From the NCBI GenBank assembly GCA_017518705.1, contig JAFWUC010000037.1:1-33412 (forward strand): a DNA stretch of 33,412 nt, given 5' to 3'. This stretch comes from Clostridia bacterium. Lineage in GTDB: Bacteria; Bacillota_A; Clostridia; Christensenellales; Aristaeellaceae. Positions within the stretch are counted from its first letter, which is position 1; each line of letters begins with the position of its first letter. A program made the translations under genes and the position numbers. The notes below the pieces were generated by a model. That model did not search any database and was not told the origin of the DNA. It was given only the letters and a program-made list of their open reading frames with translations. Of the stretch, positions 13,907 to 21,988 are shown piece after piece.

Positions 13907-15685
13907 ATGATACTGTTTCCCCAGCCGCGAAACCTCACCCTGCTCGAAGGCGAATATCAACTCGACCCGACCTGCGCCTGCGGCGGACTTAAAGCGTTTT
14001 ATGACCGAGTCAGGTCCGGCGTGCCCGGCATACGCGTCACGCGTTCGGCGCTGCTCGAAAAAGAAGAATATCGTCTGGACATAAACGCAGACGGCGCACA
14101 ACTCAGCGCCTCCTGCGACGAAGGCCTGTTCAGGGCGGTCACATCCCTGTGGCAGATGGTGTGCCGCACCGGAGGAAAGCTCAGGTATATGTCGATACAG
14201 GACAAGCCAGAACTTAAGCGCCGCGGATACATGCTGGACATCAGCCGCGGCAGGAAGCCGAAAGTGGAGACCATAAAAACCATGATCGACTTTCTGGCCT
14301 CCCTCAAATACAACGAACTGCAGCTGTACATGGAGGGAGAGTGCTTCAAGTATGAAGCGTATCCCGAAGTGACCGTAGATTTCGACTGCCTGACGCCCGA
14401 GGATATTCGGGACCTGGACGCATACTGCCGCGACAGGTTCATAGACCTGGTGCCCAACCAGAATTCCTTCGGCCATATGTACACCTGGCTCAGGAAGCCT
14501 GCGTTCCATCATCTCGGCCTGTTCGAGGGAGACGAAGTCCCCTCCACTCTCAACCCGCTGCTGCCCGAGAGCTTTGACTTTATGTGCAAGCTTTACGCTT
14601 CGCTGCTGCCCAATTTCTCCAGCGAATATGTGAACATCGGCCTGGACGAGGCGTACGGGCTGGGCAAGTACCAGATCGAGGAATACTGCCGCGAAAAGGG
14701 CAGGGATGTGGTGTTCATGGAATGGCTGAACAAGTTAAACAGCCATATACGGGAGACCTACGGCAAAAAGGTGATGTTCTGGGCGGATATGATATACAAC
14801 TATCCCCAGAGCTATCATATGGTCCCCAAAGACGCGGTGGCGCTGGAATGGGGCTACGAACTGATCCAGTCCCAAAGGATGACCGCCCACTGCATCGCCT
14901 ACCGGGACGCGGGCGTCAGGTACTATGTGTGCCCGTCCACCAACACCCACGGCTGCTTTACGGGGCGCATGGACGTGACCACATTCAACATCCGCACCTG
15001 CGCGGAACTGGCCACGGAATACGGTGCGGAAGGCATCCTGCTTACGGACTGGGGTGACGGCGGCCACCCGCAAAGCTGGATCTGGAGCGTGAATCCCATA
15101 GCTCTGTGCGGACAGTACGGATGGAACACGGGCGCAAAACAGGACGGCGAGACCTTCAAGGCGGACTTTATCCGCAACGCGGAAAAGTATGCGGACGAGT
15201 ACTTCTTCGGCAATGCGCCCCTGTCCCGCCTTATGTACCGCATGGCCAACTACTACCTGCTGGAGCCCGAGCGCGTGCACGTATGTACTATGAGCTTTAA
15301 GGAGCTTACCCTGCCCCTGAACGTGACACGCTACGCCCATTTGTTCGACATGAAGGACAGCGGCGACGATTTCTATTTTGACAACGTGATCAGCTATGTC
15401 CGCAGGGTGATGGCAGACATAGAAAAGCTGTCTTTCGACGAAAACTGGAAGCGCGAGATCCGCCTGACGGCGCGCTTTGTCGAGCTGGGCGCCGAGATCT
15501 GCAAGCTCAAGCTGCACCCGGAAGCCTCTAAAGGCAGGGCGCGGGAACTAGCCGGCACTATAGACGAGCTGATACCCGAGTACACCCGGCTGTGGAACCT
15601 GCGCAACTACGAAAGGGGCGTCGAAAAGTTCCTGGCGCATCTCACCGCCCGCATGGACGAACTGCTCGCGCTGGCTGGGCAGTGA
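13907..15685 (+). CDS. GH20-like beta-N-acetylhexosaminidase
   Basis: The 592-aa protein has the GH20 layout. An N-terminal alpha/beta domain (about 1-95) ends with ASCDEGLFRAVTSLWQM. A TIM barrel opens with RGYMLDISRGRKP (106-118), whose arginine binds the sugar in this family. Strand-end motifs NELQLYME, LVPNQNSFGH (181-190) and YVNIGLDEAYGLG follow. D247-E248 is the catalytic Asp-Glu pair, where Glu is the acid/base and Asp positions the substrate acetamido group. A helical C-terminal extension follows. There is no signal peptide, so it probably cleaves terminal GlcNAc/GalNAc from imported oligosaccharides. AGGAG lies 9 bases before the ATG. A perfect hairpin TCCGGGC-GGT-GCCCGGA (13862-13878) stands just upstream. 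The usual GGDE appears as GLDE, so it is a divergent member. Confidence 0.78.
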   Translation: MILFPQPRNLTLLEGEYQLDPTCACGGLKAFYDRVRSGVPGIRVTRSALLEKEEYRLDINADGAQLSASCDEGLFRAVTSLWQMVCRTGGKLRYMSIQDKPELKRRGYMLDISRGRKPKVETIKTMIDFLASLKYNELQLYMEGECFKYEAYPEVTVDFDCLTPEDIRDLDAYCRDRFIDLVPNQNSFGHMYTWLRKPAFHHLGLFEGDEVPSTLNPLLPESFDFMCKLYASLLPNFSSEYVNIGLDEAYGLGKYQIEEYCREKGRDVVFMEWLNKLNSHIRETYGKKVMFWADMIYNYPQSYHMVPKDAVALEWGYELIQSQRMTAHCIAYRDAGVRYYVCPSTNTHGCFTGRMDVTTFNIRTCAELATEYGAEGILLTDWGDGGHPQSWIWSVNPIALCGQYGWNTGAKQDGETFKADFIRNAEKYADEYFFGNAPLSRLMYRMANYYLLEPERVHVCTMSFKELTLPLNVTRYAHLFDMKDSGDDFYFDNVISYVRRVMADIEKLSFDENWKREIRLTARFVELGAEICKLKLHPEASKGRARELAGTIDELIPEYTRLWNLRNYERGVEKFLAHLTARMDELLALAGQ

Positions 15686-15719
15686 GCCGGGTCATGGCGG
15701 CTTTTGTCCGGTCCCGCCA

Positions 15720-15755
15720 AAACACGCAGGCACATTCTTAAGTGCCTGCGTGTTT
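15720..15755. terminator. Terminator after the GH20 gene
   Basis: AAACACGCAGGCAC (15720-15733) is perfectly complementary to GTGCCTGCGTGTTT (15742-15755) with an 8-base loop, followed by a short T-rich end. It stands between the GH20 and GH10 genes, so these are probably separate transcripts or separated by partial read-through. Confidence 0.8.
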
Positions 15756-15836
15756 GCCTTATCCCCGCTTTGGCAAGCACCCTCCTGCCCATACGCTCTG
15801 GGCGCATCGGATCAAACAGTACGGAGGCAGCAGCAT

Positions 15837-17066
15837 ATGAACGATACGGACATTTTCGCCCACCGCAGATCAGCCGCACGGGTGCGTATACTGGATCCGG
15901 ATGGATCGCCCGCAGCCTTTCAAAAAGTCAGGATAGACCAGACCTCGCACCGGTTTCTGTTCAGCTGCGGCGCCTTCGATACCGTTAGGCTGATGCAGAC
16001 GCAGGACGAGAAGGAACAGGCCTTCCTGCGCGAAAGAATGAAAAAGTGGCTCGCCCTGTTCAATTACGGCACTTTGCCGTTCTATTGGGGCAGGTACGAA
16101 CCTGTCGAAGGCCGGCCCGCGTTCAGGGAGACGATGGCGGCGGCCAAATGGCTGCAGCAAAGGGGCGTCCGGGTCAAAGGGCACCCGCTGTGCTGGCACA
16201 CCGTCTGCGCGCCGTGGCTGCTAAAATATTGCAACGACGAGATAATGCTTAAGCAGCTTGAGCGCATCCGGCGCGAGGTAACGGCATACCGGGGCGTGAT
16301 CGACATGTGGGACGTCATAAACGAAGTGGTCATAATGCCCGTTTTCGACAGGTATGACAACGCCGTCACGCGCATCTGCAGGGACAAGGGCCGCATAGGT
16401 CTGGTCAAAGCGGTGTTTGACGCCGCCCGGGAAAGCAATCCGGGCGCCACTCTGCTCATAAACGATTTCAACACCGGAGAAATGTACGCGGACCTTATAA
16501 GCGAGCTGCTCGATGCGGGAGTCGGCATAAGCGCCATCGGCATACAAAGCCACCAGCATCAGGGCTACTGGGGCGTTGAAAAGCTTGCCGGCGTGCTGGA
16601 CCGCTTCTCCGTGTTCGGCCTCCCCATCCATTTTACCGAAAACACCCTGGTGTCCGGCGACATCATGCCCGCCCACATAGTCGACCTCAACGACTGGCAG
16701 GTGGATTCCTGGCCCAGCACTCCCGAAGGAGAGGCGCGGCAGGCGCGGGAGATAACGGAAATGTACTCTGTGCTGTTCGCTCATCCGCTGGTGGAGGCCA
16801 TAACCACCTGGGATTTCAACGACGGGTGCTGGCTGAAAGCGCCTTCCGGCTTCGTTCATGAAGACAACAGCGAAAAACCTTCCTGGTACGCGCTGAAAAA
16901 GCTTATCCGCGAAGACTGGGAGACCCATCTGTGCCTGACGGCGGATGCAGACGGCTGCATATCGTTTACCGGTTTCAAAGGTGATTATCTGCTGCAAACG
17001 GACAGAGGTTCGGCTGCGTTAAGTCTCGATCTTGACTTTGACGGGCAGCTGCCTCTTAGACCGTGA
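15837..17066 (+). CDS. GH10 endo-beta-1,4-xylanase-like enzyme
   Basis: The open frame begins at 15750, inside the terminator. The supported start is the ATG at 15837, 9 bases after GGAGG, giving 409 aa. GH10 hallmarks are present: FNYGTLPFYWGRYEP (75-89), KGHPLCWH (114-121), WDVINEV with acid/base E163, LLINDFNT (207-213), IGIQSHQHQGYW (235-245) and LPIHFTENT with nucleophile E268. A short strand-rich segment before the barrel (about 12-45, ARVRILDPDGSPA) and a small beta tail after it are also seen. There is no signal peptide, which is uncommon for xylanases but known for intracellular GH10 enzymes that act on imported xylo-oligosaccharides. Activity could also be on related beta-1,4 glycans. 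Confidence 0.88.
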   Translation: MNDTDIFAHRRSAARVRILDPDGSPAAFQKVRIDQTSHRFLFSCGAFDTVRLMQTQDEKEQAFLRERMKKWLALFNYGTLPFYWGRYEPVEGRPAFRETMAAAKWLQQRGVRVKGHPLCWHTVCAPWLLKYCNDEIMLKQLERIRREVTAYRGVIDMWDVINEVVIMPVFDRYDNAVTRICRDKGRIGLVKAVFDAARESNPGATLLINDFNTGEMYADLISELLDAGVGISAIGIQSHQHQGYWGVEKLAGVLDRFSVFGLPIHFTENTLVSGDIMPAHIVDLNDWQVDSWPSTPEGEARQAREITEMYSVLFAHPLVEAITTWDFNDGCWLKAPSGFVHEDNSEKPSWYALKKLIREDWETHLCLTADADGCISFTGFKGDYLLQTDRGSAALSLDLDFDGQLPLRP

Positions 17067-17093
17067 TCCGCTTTTTCCGCGCACGGATGACCG

Positions 17094-17133
17094 AAAAAAG
17101 AGCCCGGAGGCAAAAACCTCCGGACTCTTTTTC
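17094..17133. terminator. Bidirectional terminator between GH10 and the repeat-protein gene
   Basis: AAAAAAGAG-CCCGGAGG pairs with CCTCCGGACTCTTTTTC around an A-rich loop. It has T-runs on both strands and lies between the two convergent genes. Confidence 0.85.
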
Positions 17134-17147
17134 TTATGCGCCTGCTG

Positions 17148-17504
17148 CTACCTGTCGCTTCCGGGTCCGATATCGAACACGTCGCTCTCGTTTCCGTCGA
17201 AAATGTTGCCTATCGGCAGGATCGGAGAAGACACGCCCGCCAGGTCGCCGTTATTGTCGAGCCTGTGCCTTTCAAACGGCAGGGCAGGTATGCTCTCCCC
17301 CGTCCTTTCGCCCTTCTCGTCATAGTGCACGGCGTTGTCAAACAAACCCGGGACGCTGTATCCCACATTGTTCCCGTTCTCGTCGTAGTGCTCCGCGCCG
17401 CCGAAAATGCCCGGCGTGCTGTAGCCTATCTGCCGCCCGTTCTCGTCGTAATAGTTCGTGCCGCCGAATATGCCGGGAACGCTCGTGATCTTTTTCTGTT
17501 TCAT
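17148..17504 (-). CDS. 118-aa protein made of five ~21-residue repeats
   Basis: Almost the whole protein is a tandem repeat. The unit is S-x-PGIFGG-x3-YDENG-x3-GY, clearest at residues 8-28 and 29-49, then decaying at 50-70 (SVPGLFDNAVHYDEKG), 71-91 (SIPALPFERHRLDNNG) and a partial unit from 92. The YDENGxxxGYS core alternates turns and short strands and is reminiscent of beta-repeat proteins such as MORN or YD-type repeats, though it is not one I can name. There is no signal peptide, membrane helix or cysteine. The ATG at 17504 is 6 bases from GGAGGT, and a consensus promoter precedes it, so it is a single-gene unit. The function is unknown; the gradient from perfect to degenerate copies suggests growth by duplication at the N-terminus. 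Confidence 0.8.
   Translation of the reverse strand: MKQKKITSVPGIFGGTNYYDENGRQIGYSTPGIFGGAEHYDENGNNVGYSVPGLFDNAVHYDEKGERTGESIPALPFERHRLDNNGDLAGVSSPILPIGNIFDGNESDVFDIGPGSDR
17232..17483 (-). repeat. Tandem in-gene repeat, four full 63-base units
   Basis: The DNA coding residues 8-91 consists of four consecutive 63-base units, and a partial fifth follows. The first two are most alike in the protein (PGIFGG, YDENG, GY) and later ones diverge. Unit length is exact in all four, so the register has been kept by selection or recent duplication. Confidence 0.7.
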
Positions 17505-17559
17505 GGCATGACCTCCGGGTAAGGAAATAATACCGCTTCAGTACCGCTGATCCGATCGC

Positions 17560-17588
17560 ATCCTAACACCGAACTTGCGATTTGTCAA
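17560..17588 (-). promoter_or_regulatory. Promoter of the repeat-protein gene
   Basis: TTGACA (17588-17583), 17-base spacer, TAGGAT (17565-17560) on the minus strand. The rest of the 339-base gap (17589-17843) lies upstream of the GH39-like gene; I see no clear plus-strand promoter or other feature in it. Confidence 0.6.
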
Positions 17589-17843
17589 TATCCCGTTGTA
17601 TTCAGTCTTTTACAAAACTGTGTATTATTTGGGGCATTGTTCCCTATTTTGCTGTGAATGCGGTCCGCCCCGCCTTCCTTTCGGAGATATCCCGCGGACG
17701 ATCCCGTGCGCAGGCTCAGCGGCCGCTTTCGTTCATGCAGGAACCGGACATGCGGATGTCGAAAACAATGACTGTTCCGGCCGCACGGCTGCATGCGCAA
17801 AACCGCAGCCGAATACGAATCGTTCCGGATGGAGGCAAAGGCA

Positions 17844-19166
17844 GTGAAGGAAAAGCGCATTTTCATAGATCCCGGCAAAACCCTCGGTCCCATAAAACCG
17901 TTGCACGGAGTGGGCGGCGGTCCGGTCACGTCCAACTTCAGCCTGGATGCGAGCGAGCAGTTCCGCGCCGCCGGCATACCTTTCGGACGGACGCACGACA
18001 TCGAATACCCCTTCGGTTCAGGCGAATTCGTAGACGTCCACTGCATTTTCCCCTGTTTTGACGCGGACGTGAGCGACCCCGCGTCCTACAATTTCGCGCT
18101 CACGGACGAATACCTGCGCTTCATGCGGGAAGCCGGCACCGAGCCGTTTTACCGGCTGGGCGCGTCGATAGAGCACCAGCCGATCAAGCGCCACATCCTC
18201 CCGCCGCGGGACTTTCAGAAGTTCGCCGACATCTGCTCGCACATCGTGGCGCACTTTAATGACGGCTGGGCAAACGGATACAGATGGAATATACGCTACT
18301 GGGAGTACTGGAACGAACCGGACATCCCCCAGTGCTGGACAGGCACCGACGAGGAGATGTTTGAACTGTACCGCACGGTCTCGACCACCCTCAAGCGCGA
18401 GTATCCCGAGATCAGGATCGGCGGTCTCGCGCTCACAAGCCCCTGGTCCCGCATGTTCGGACCGTTTCTGCGCTACGTCCGGGAAAGCAACTGTCCTCTC
18501 GACTTCGTGTCCTGGCACGGATACTGCCATACTCCCCAAAAGGCACTGGAAGCTTCCGAAAAAGCCGCCGAGCTGATGGCTGAATACGGGTTTTCCAAAG
18601 TCGAAAGCATATTCAACGAATGGAATTACGTGGTGGACTGGCAAAACATCCAGCCAAGTCTCGACTTGCACCGGACCGCTTTCTGCGCCGCTTTCATGGC
18701 CGCGGTCATCAGCGCCGTACAGTCCACGCGGACAGACAAACTCATGTTTTACGACGCGCAGGCTCACCTTACCAGCTGGAACAACCTGTTCGTGCCAAGG
18801 CCGATGGCTGAGCATGCGGGGCGGCGGAAGGTTGATACACTGAAAGGGTATTGGGCGCTTTACGGCTGGAACGAGCTTTTCCGCGCCGGCACTCAGGTGT
18901 ATGCCGAAGCGGACAGCGATATCTGGTGCACGGCAGCCAAAGCCGAAAACGGCGATATACTTGTATATATCTCTTATTTCAACGACGACGCGGGGCTGAA
19001 CACATGTCCGCCCGAAAACGCCCGCGCAGTCATAGAACTGCCGGGCGTAAAAAGCATAAAACTCAACGTCGTGGACGACACGCACGACTATGACGAAGTT
19101 ACAGTATGCGGCAACAGCTTTGAGATGAAAGGCAACAGTTTCGCGGTGGCGTGCATGGAGATCTGA
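17844..19166 (+). CDS. GH39-like glycoside hydrolase (beta-xylosidase/iduronidase clan)
   Basis: Start choice: GGAGG at 17831-17835 is followed after 8 bases by GTG at 17844, the best start; an ATG at 17829 overlaps that site. The 440-aa product is a clan GH-A barrel with YWEYWNEPD, acid/base E158 preceded by Asn, and SIFNEWNY with nucleophile E259. Supporting strand motifs are FGRTHDIEYP (48-57), YRLGASIEHQ, GGLALTSP and DFVSWHGY (220-227). A C-terminal beta domain (about 350-440) is present, as in GH39 beta-xylosidases and alpha-L-iduronidases. There is no signal peptide, so it is cytoplasmic. With the GH10 neighbour, xylo-oligosaccharide breakdown is plausible; the nearby sulfatase leaves glycosaminoglycan pieces open. 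The exact family is probable, not certain. Confidence 0.78.
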   Translation: MKEKRIFIDPGKTLGPIKPLHGVGGGPVTSNFSLDASEQFRAAGIPFGRTHDIEYPFGSGEFVDVHCIFPCFDADVSDPASYNFALTDEYLRFMREAGTEPFYRLGASIEHQPIKRHILPPRDFQKFADICSHIVAHFNDGWANGYRWNIRYWEYWNEPDIPQCWTGTDEEMFELYRTVSTTLKREYPEIRIGGLALTSPWSRMFGPFLRYVRESNCPLDFVSWHGYCHTPQKALEASEKAAELMAEYGFSKVESIFNEWNYVVDWQNIQPSLDLHRTAFCAAFMAAVISAVQSTRTDKLMFYDAQAHLTSWNNLFVPRPMAEHAGRRKVDTLKGYWALYGWNELFRAGTQVYAEADSDIWCTAAKAENGDILVYISYFNDDAGLNTCPPENARAVIELPGVKSIKLNVVDDTHDYDEVTVCGNSFEMKGNSFAVACMEI

Positions 19167-19195
19167 GGGACCTGAACTGTATTAAAGGCCGGCGG

Positions 19196-19618
19196 TCAGT
19201 TGACGAACTTCTCCCCGAACCTCCGGTAATACCTGTACAGCCCGACCGCCCAGCAGGCGAGTATGAACGCGGTGCCGATCAGCGACCGTTCGTAATCGTC
19301 CCCGGCTATGCCTTCCACCCAGTAATTCGCGAGGCATAGCATCGCCCCTGCGGCGCAGGCGCCCACCAGTTCCACGGGTGCCTTCGCGCGATAGGCAGCC
19401 AGGTCGAACCTGGCTTTGACGGTAAAAAGCCCCAGCGCTATCATCAGACCGTTCACGGCTATAAGCATTGCCAGCGGGAAGCCGTCATACCCGTTCATCT
19501 GCCCGAAATATATGTATCTGATGCCAAACAGTATCGCCATGGCAGCGCACGCCCACAGGAAAAAGTATATCAAAAACCCGTGAAACGCCTGTGAGTATAC
19601 GGTTTTCCCGTCATTCAT
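19196..19618 (-). CDS. Small four-helix membrane protein of unknown function
   Basis: The 140-aa protein has four predicted membrane helices (about 12-36, 45-66, 80-100, 108-127) and short charged ends, with no recognisable motif. The ATG at 19618 is preceded by GGGAGGT with a 6-7 base spacer. It lies downstream of the GHL6-type gene on the same strand, but the terminator at 19669-19705 stands between them and I see no separate promoter. It is therefore either weakly expressed by read-through or from an unrecognised promoter. It is convergent with the GH39-like gene. No function is assigned. Confidence 0.65.
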   Translation of the reverse strand: MNDGKTVYSQAFHGFLIYFFLWACAAMAILFGIRYIYFGQMNGYDGFPLAMLIAVNGLMIALGLFTVKARFDLAAYRAKAPVELVGACAAGAMLCLANYWVEGIAGDDYERSLIGTAFILACWAVGLYRYYRRFGEKFVN

Positions 19619-19668
19619 TATTTTACCTCCCGAAGCGGTTTATTGGTATCCAAACATGTAAACTGTCA

Positions 19669-19705
19669 GAAAAAGGCAGGGGAATGCCCCGCATCTTCCC
19701 CTGCC
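19669..19705 (-). terminator. Intrinsic terminator of the GHL6/GH151-like gene
   Basis: GGCAGGGGAA (19675-19684) pairs with TTCCCCTGCC (19696-19705). On the minus strand the hairpin is followed by TTTTTC. It starts only a few bases after the stop of the 657-aa gene. Confidence 0.8.
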
Positions 19706-19711
19706 CTTTGT

Positions 19712-21685
19712 TCAGTATAAGATCTCCGCGCCCTGATACAGCGTCACTTCCGGCAGTGTGAATTCCACAGCGCCGCCCTTTTCGGAAAAAGCTATCTCTC
19801 TGCCCTCCGGGATCAGGCACACGCATTTGACCGTTTCGGGGATGCTTACCCGGACAGGTATGTCTTTTAGCGTCAGCACATCCTCTATGACCGACGTGTT
19901 GCCCCTCTGAATTGGGCTTGCGTACGCCGTATGGAATACATAGCGCCCTTTCTCCTCCTGTTTGGTCAGGCGGGTGCGCCCGGCAGACGGCAGACCCACG
20001 GTGTATCTCGGGCTGTAAACGAGTTTAAGCGCCCTTATGACCACCTCGCGGAACAGCTGCGCGCCATTGTTCTTATACAGGCGGCACATGGGATGCGCAA
20101 TATAGACCACGTTTCCGTTTTTTACCGCCGCAGGATACTCTGACGACTCATCCCTGTAAGGGGTGTAGCTGTGGGAGCAGTATGTCGCATATGTGCGCTC
20201 GAACCAGGGTTCATATACCTGCGCCAACACGGCAGCGCCGGTCGGTTTTACCCTGACCGCGCTTTCATAGCACAAGAACGGCGCGTTCGCGTAGTGCATA
20301 CGCAGCTCATTCCCGGGACAGAAATAGTCCTTCCTGTAATTGCCGGGACCTATGTACTCCGCCCCGGTATCGATCTGGAAGCGTCCGTCTTTGACCGCGC
20401 TTGAACCCGTCAGCACGACAGCGCCTCCCCCGGCGATAAACGCGTTTATCCTTTCGGCTTCGCTGTCCGAAAGCGCGACGCTGTCAGGCAGCATCAAGGC
20501 GCTAAAAGGCGTAAGGTCGTCTCCCGGCAGCACCACTTCGAAATCTATATGGCTTTCCAGCAGCATGCCGTGCAGACCTTCGTCCGACGCTCTGTTTCCG
20601 GACAGATAGACTCCCAGCGTCGCCGTGGGCTTTGCGGGATACGCCCAGGGTTCGATCTTTTCCAGCGCCCTGTAGGCGTGACCGATCAGCCTGTAGGTCT
20701 CCATGTCCATTATCCCGCAGGTGCGCATTTGGTCACCCACGGAGCACATCGCGCCGTACATGGCCATGGTGAGCACTTCGAATCTCAGCGCGTCCGGGTT
20801 TTTATACCCTCCGAACTCGCCCCAGCCGGTGTGGAACTTGCCCGTCATGCCCAGGTATTCCTTGCCGTAGCGGCTCATCACGCTGGCCCTCGGCGGCATT
20901 TTGTTGTACCCGCCCCAGGCAGTGGGCAGGTCTTCCATTTCGTAATGCGTCTGACCCTGATGATACTCGGGCCTGTATATCTCCGCTCCGCAGCTGTTAA
21001 AGAAGATTGTGGCCTCCGGATGCTTTTCGTGGAGTATGTCCGTGCAGTTCTTCATGAACTCCAGGTGCGACATGCGGTAATACTTCCTGGCGTCCTCTAT
21101 GTTGGACGGATCCAGTCCCGCCCGCTTCATCCCGGCAAGGCAGTTCGGGCAGTAGCAGGTGTCGAACAGGTAGACGATATCGTAAAACAGGCCGTCAACC
21201 TTTTGATACCTGTTAACGATCTCCCTCGTCAGATCGTATACGCTCTGGGCATACTCTCCGCTGGGGCACAGGCAGCGCCAGGAGCAGTCCGGCCTTATAT
21301 CCTCCGGCTTCGCGTCGGGATCGATGTTGTTGAAGCGTTTCGTGCCGTCCTCGTTCGCCATCATCCATTCGGGATGGTTTTCAGCGTCGTACGCGGACCA
21401 GCCCACGGTGATATATATCGGCGCGTCAACGTTTATCTCGTGCGCCGCGTCGATCATCGCGCCCGTCAGGTCGCTCCCGGGCTGCATTGTCGGGTGCTGT
21501 TTCCCGATTTTGGTCGGATAGTAGCAGTAGCCGTGATGGCATTTGGCGAACACGGTTATGGAATTCACGTTTCCTTCGATCAGCGCCGCCTGAAACTGTT
21601 TTTTGTCGAACTTTGCTCCCACGCCGGGAATCGACGGTGAAGTATGGAAGTCAAGGTGCACCTGTCTGCCGGGCAGTTTCCTCAT
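19712..21685 (-). CDS. GHL6/GH151-like putative alpha-L-fucosidase with trimerisation domain
   Basis: The 657-aa product begins QVHLDFHTSPSIPGVG, then NVNSITVFAKCHHGYCYYPT, the opening of the hypothetical glycosyl hydrolase 6 (GHL6) barrels related to GH29 fucosidases. The HH pair in AKCHH and D169 in VDGLFYDI match the substrate-binding histidines and nucleophile position of that group. CYCPNC (177-182) is an unusual cysteine cluster directly after it. Residues about 350-540 look like the GH42-type trimerisation domain (LGVYLSGN, LMLPDSVALSD, GGAVVLTGSSA), followed by a beta C-terminus. The same layout is found in CAZy family GH151, where alpha-L-fucosidase activity is described. GGAGG is 8 bases before the ATG at 21685. 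There is no signal peptide. The substrate is inferred from family resemblance. Confidence 0.72.
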   Translation of the reverse strand: MRKLPGRQVHLDFHTSPSIPGVGAKFDKKQFQAALIEGNVNSITVFAKCHHGYCYYPTKIGKQHPTMQPGSDLTGAMIDAAHEINVDAPIYITVGWSAYDAENHPEWMMANEDGTKRFNNIDPDAKPEDIRPDCSWRCLCPSGEYAQSVYDLTREIVNRYQKVDGLFYDIVYLFDTCYCPNCLAGMKRAGLDPSNIEDARKYYRMSHLEFMKNCTDILHEKHPEATIFFNSCGAEIYRPEYHQGQTHYEMEDLPTAWGGYNKMPPRASVMSRYGKEYLGMTGKFHTGWGEFGGYKNPDALRFEVLTMAMYGAMCSVGDQMRTCGIMDMETYRLIGHAYRALEKIEPWAYPAKPTATLGVYLSGNRASDEGLHGMLLESHIDFEVVLPGDDLTPFSALMLPDSVALSDSEAERINAFIAGGGAVVLTGSSAVKDGRFQIDTGAEYIGPGNYRKDYFCPGNELRMHYANAPFLCYESAVRVKPTGAAVLAQVYEPWFERTYATYCSHSYTPYRDESSEYPAAVKNGNVVYIAHPMCRLYKNNGAQLFREVVIRALKLVYSPRYTVGLPSAGRTRLTKQEEKGRYVFHTAYASPIQRGNTSVIEDVLTLKDIPVRVSIPETVKCVCLIPEGREIAFSEKGGAVEFTLPEVTLYQGAEILY

Positions 21686-21736
21686 ATTTTTGTCCTCCGC
21701 ATTTGTTCGTCGCGGGCCGCTTCGGTCACTGTCAAC

Positions 21737-21765
21737 AGAGTAGCAGAAAGCAAATGAAGTGTCAA
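21737..21765 (-). promoter_or_regulatory. Promoter of the GHL6/GH151-like gene
   Basis: Consensus -35 TTGACA (21765-21760), 17-base spacer and a weak -10 TACTCT (21742-21737) on the minus strand. The weak -10 could mean activator dependence. Confidence 0.45.
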
Positions 21766-21860
21766 TACCATTATGGATTTATCTCCTGCGGGCGCATCTG
21801 TTTTCATGTGCTTTTCTCATAGCCGCGGGATAAAAAACCGTTGTATTTCGATCCGCGTTC

Positions 21861-21869
21861 TGTTATAAT
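21861..21869 (+). promoter_or_regulatory. Extended -10 promoter of glyA
   Basis: TGTTATAAT is a perfect extended -10 element; a poor -35 TTGTAT lies 17 bases upstream (21841-21846). Transcription should start at about 21875-21876, exactly where the leader's first helix begins. Confidence 0.65.
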
Positions 21870-21875
21870 TATCAT

Positions 21876-21945
21876 GGGTTGATATTAAAAAGCATGCGTA
21901 TTTAGCATGCGGCCCGATGAGATATGGCAGAATGCGGCTCAACCC
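21876..21945 (+). other. Structured glyA leader, three-way-junction-like RNA
   Basis: GGGTTGA (21876-21882) pairs with TCAACCC (21939-21945), enclosing a GCATGC-loop-GCATGC hairpin (21892-21910) and a GGCCCGATGAGATATGGC segment that may form a third arm. No T-run follows, so any control would be at translation; GGAGGT of glyA is 30 bases downstream. I do not match it to the glycine, THF, SAM or purine riboswitch classes. Confidence 0.45.
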
Positions 21946-21988
21946 GGGACCTTGCGAACAATAACACGCGAGCTGGAGGTAGATGACC

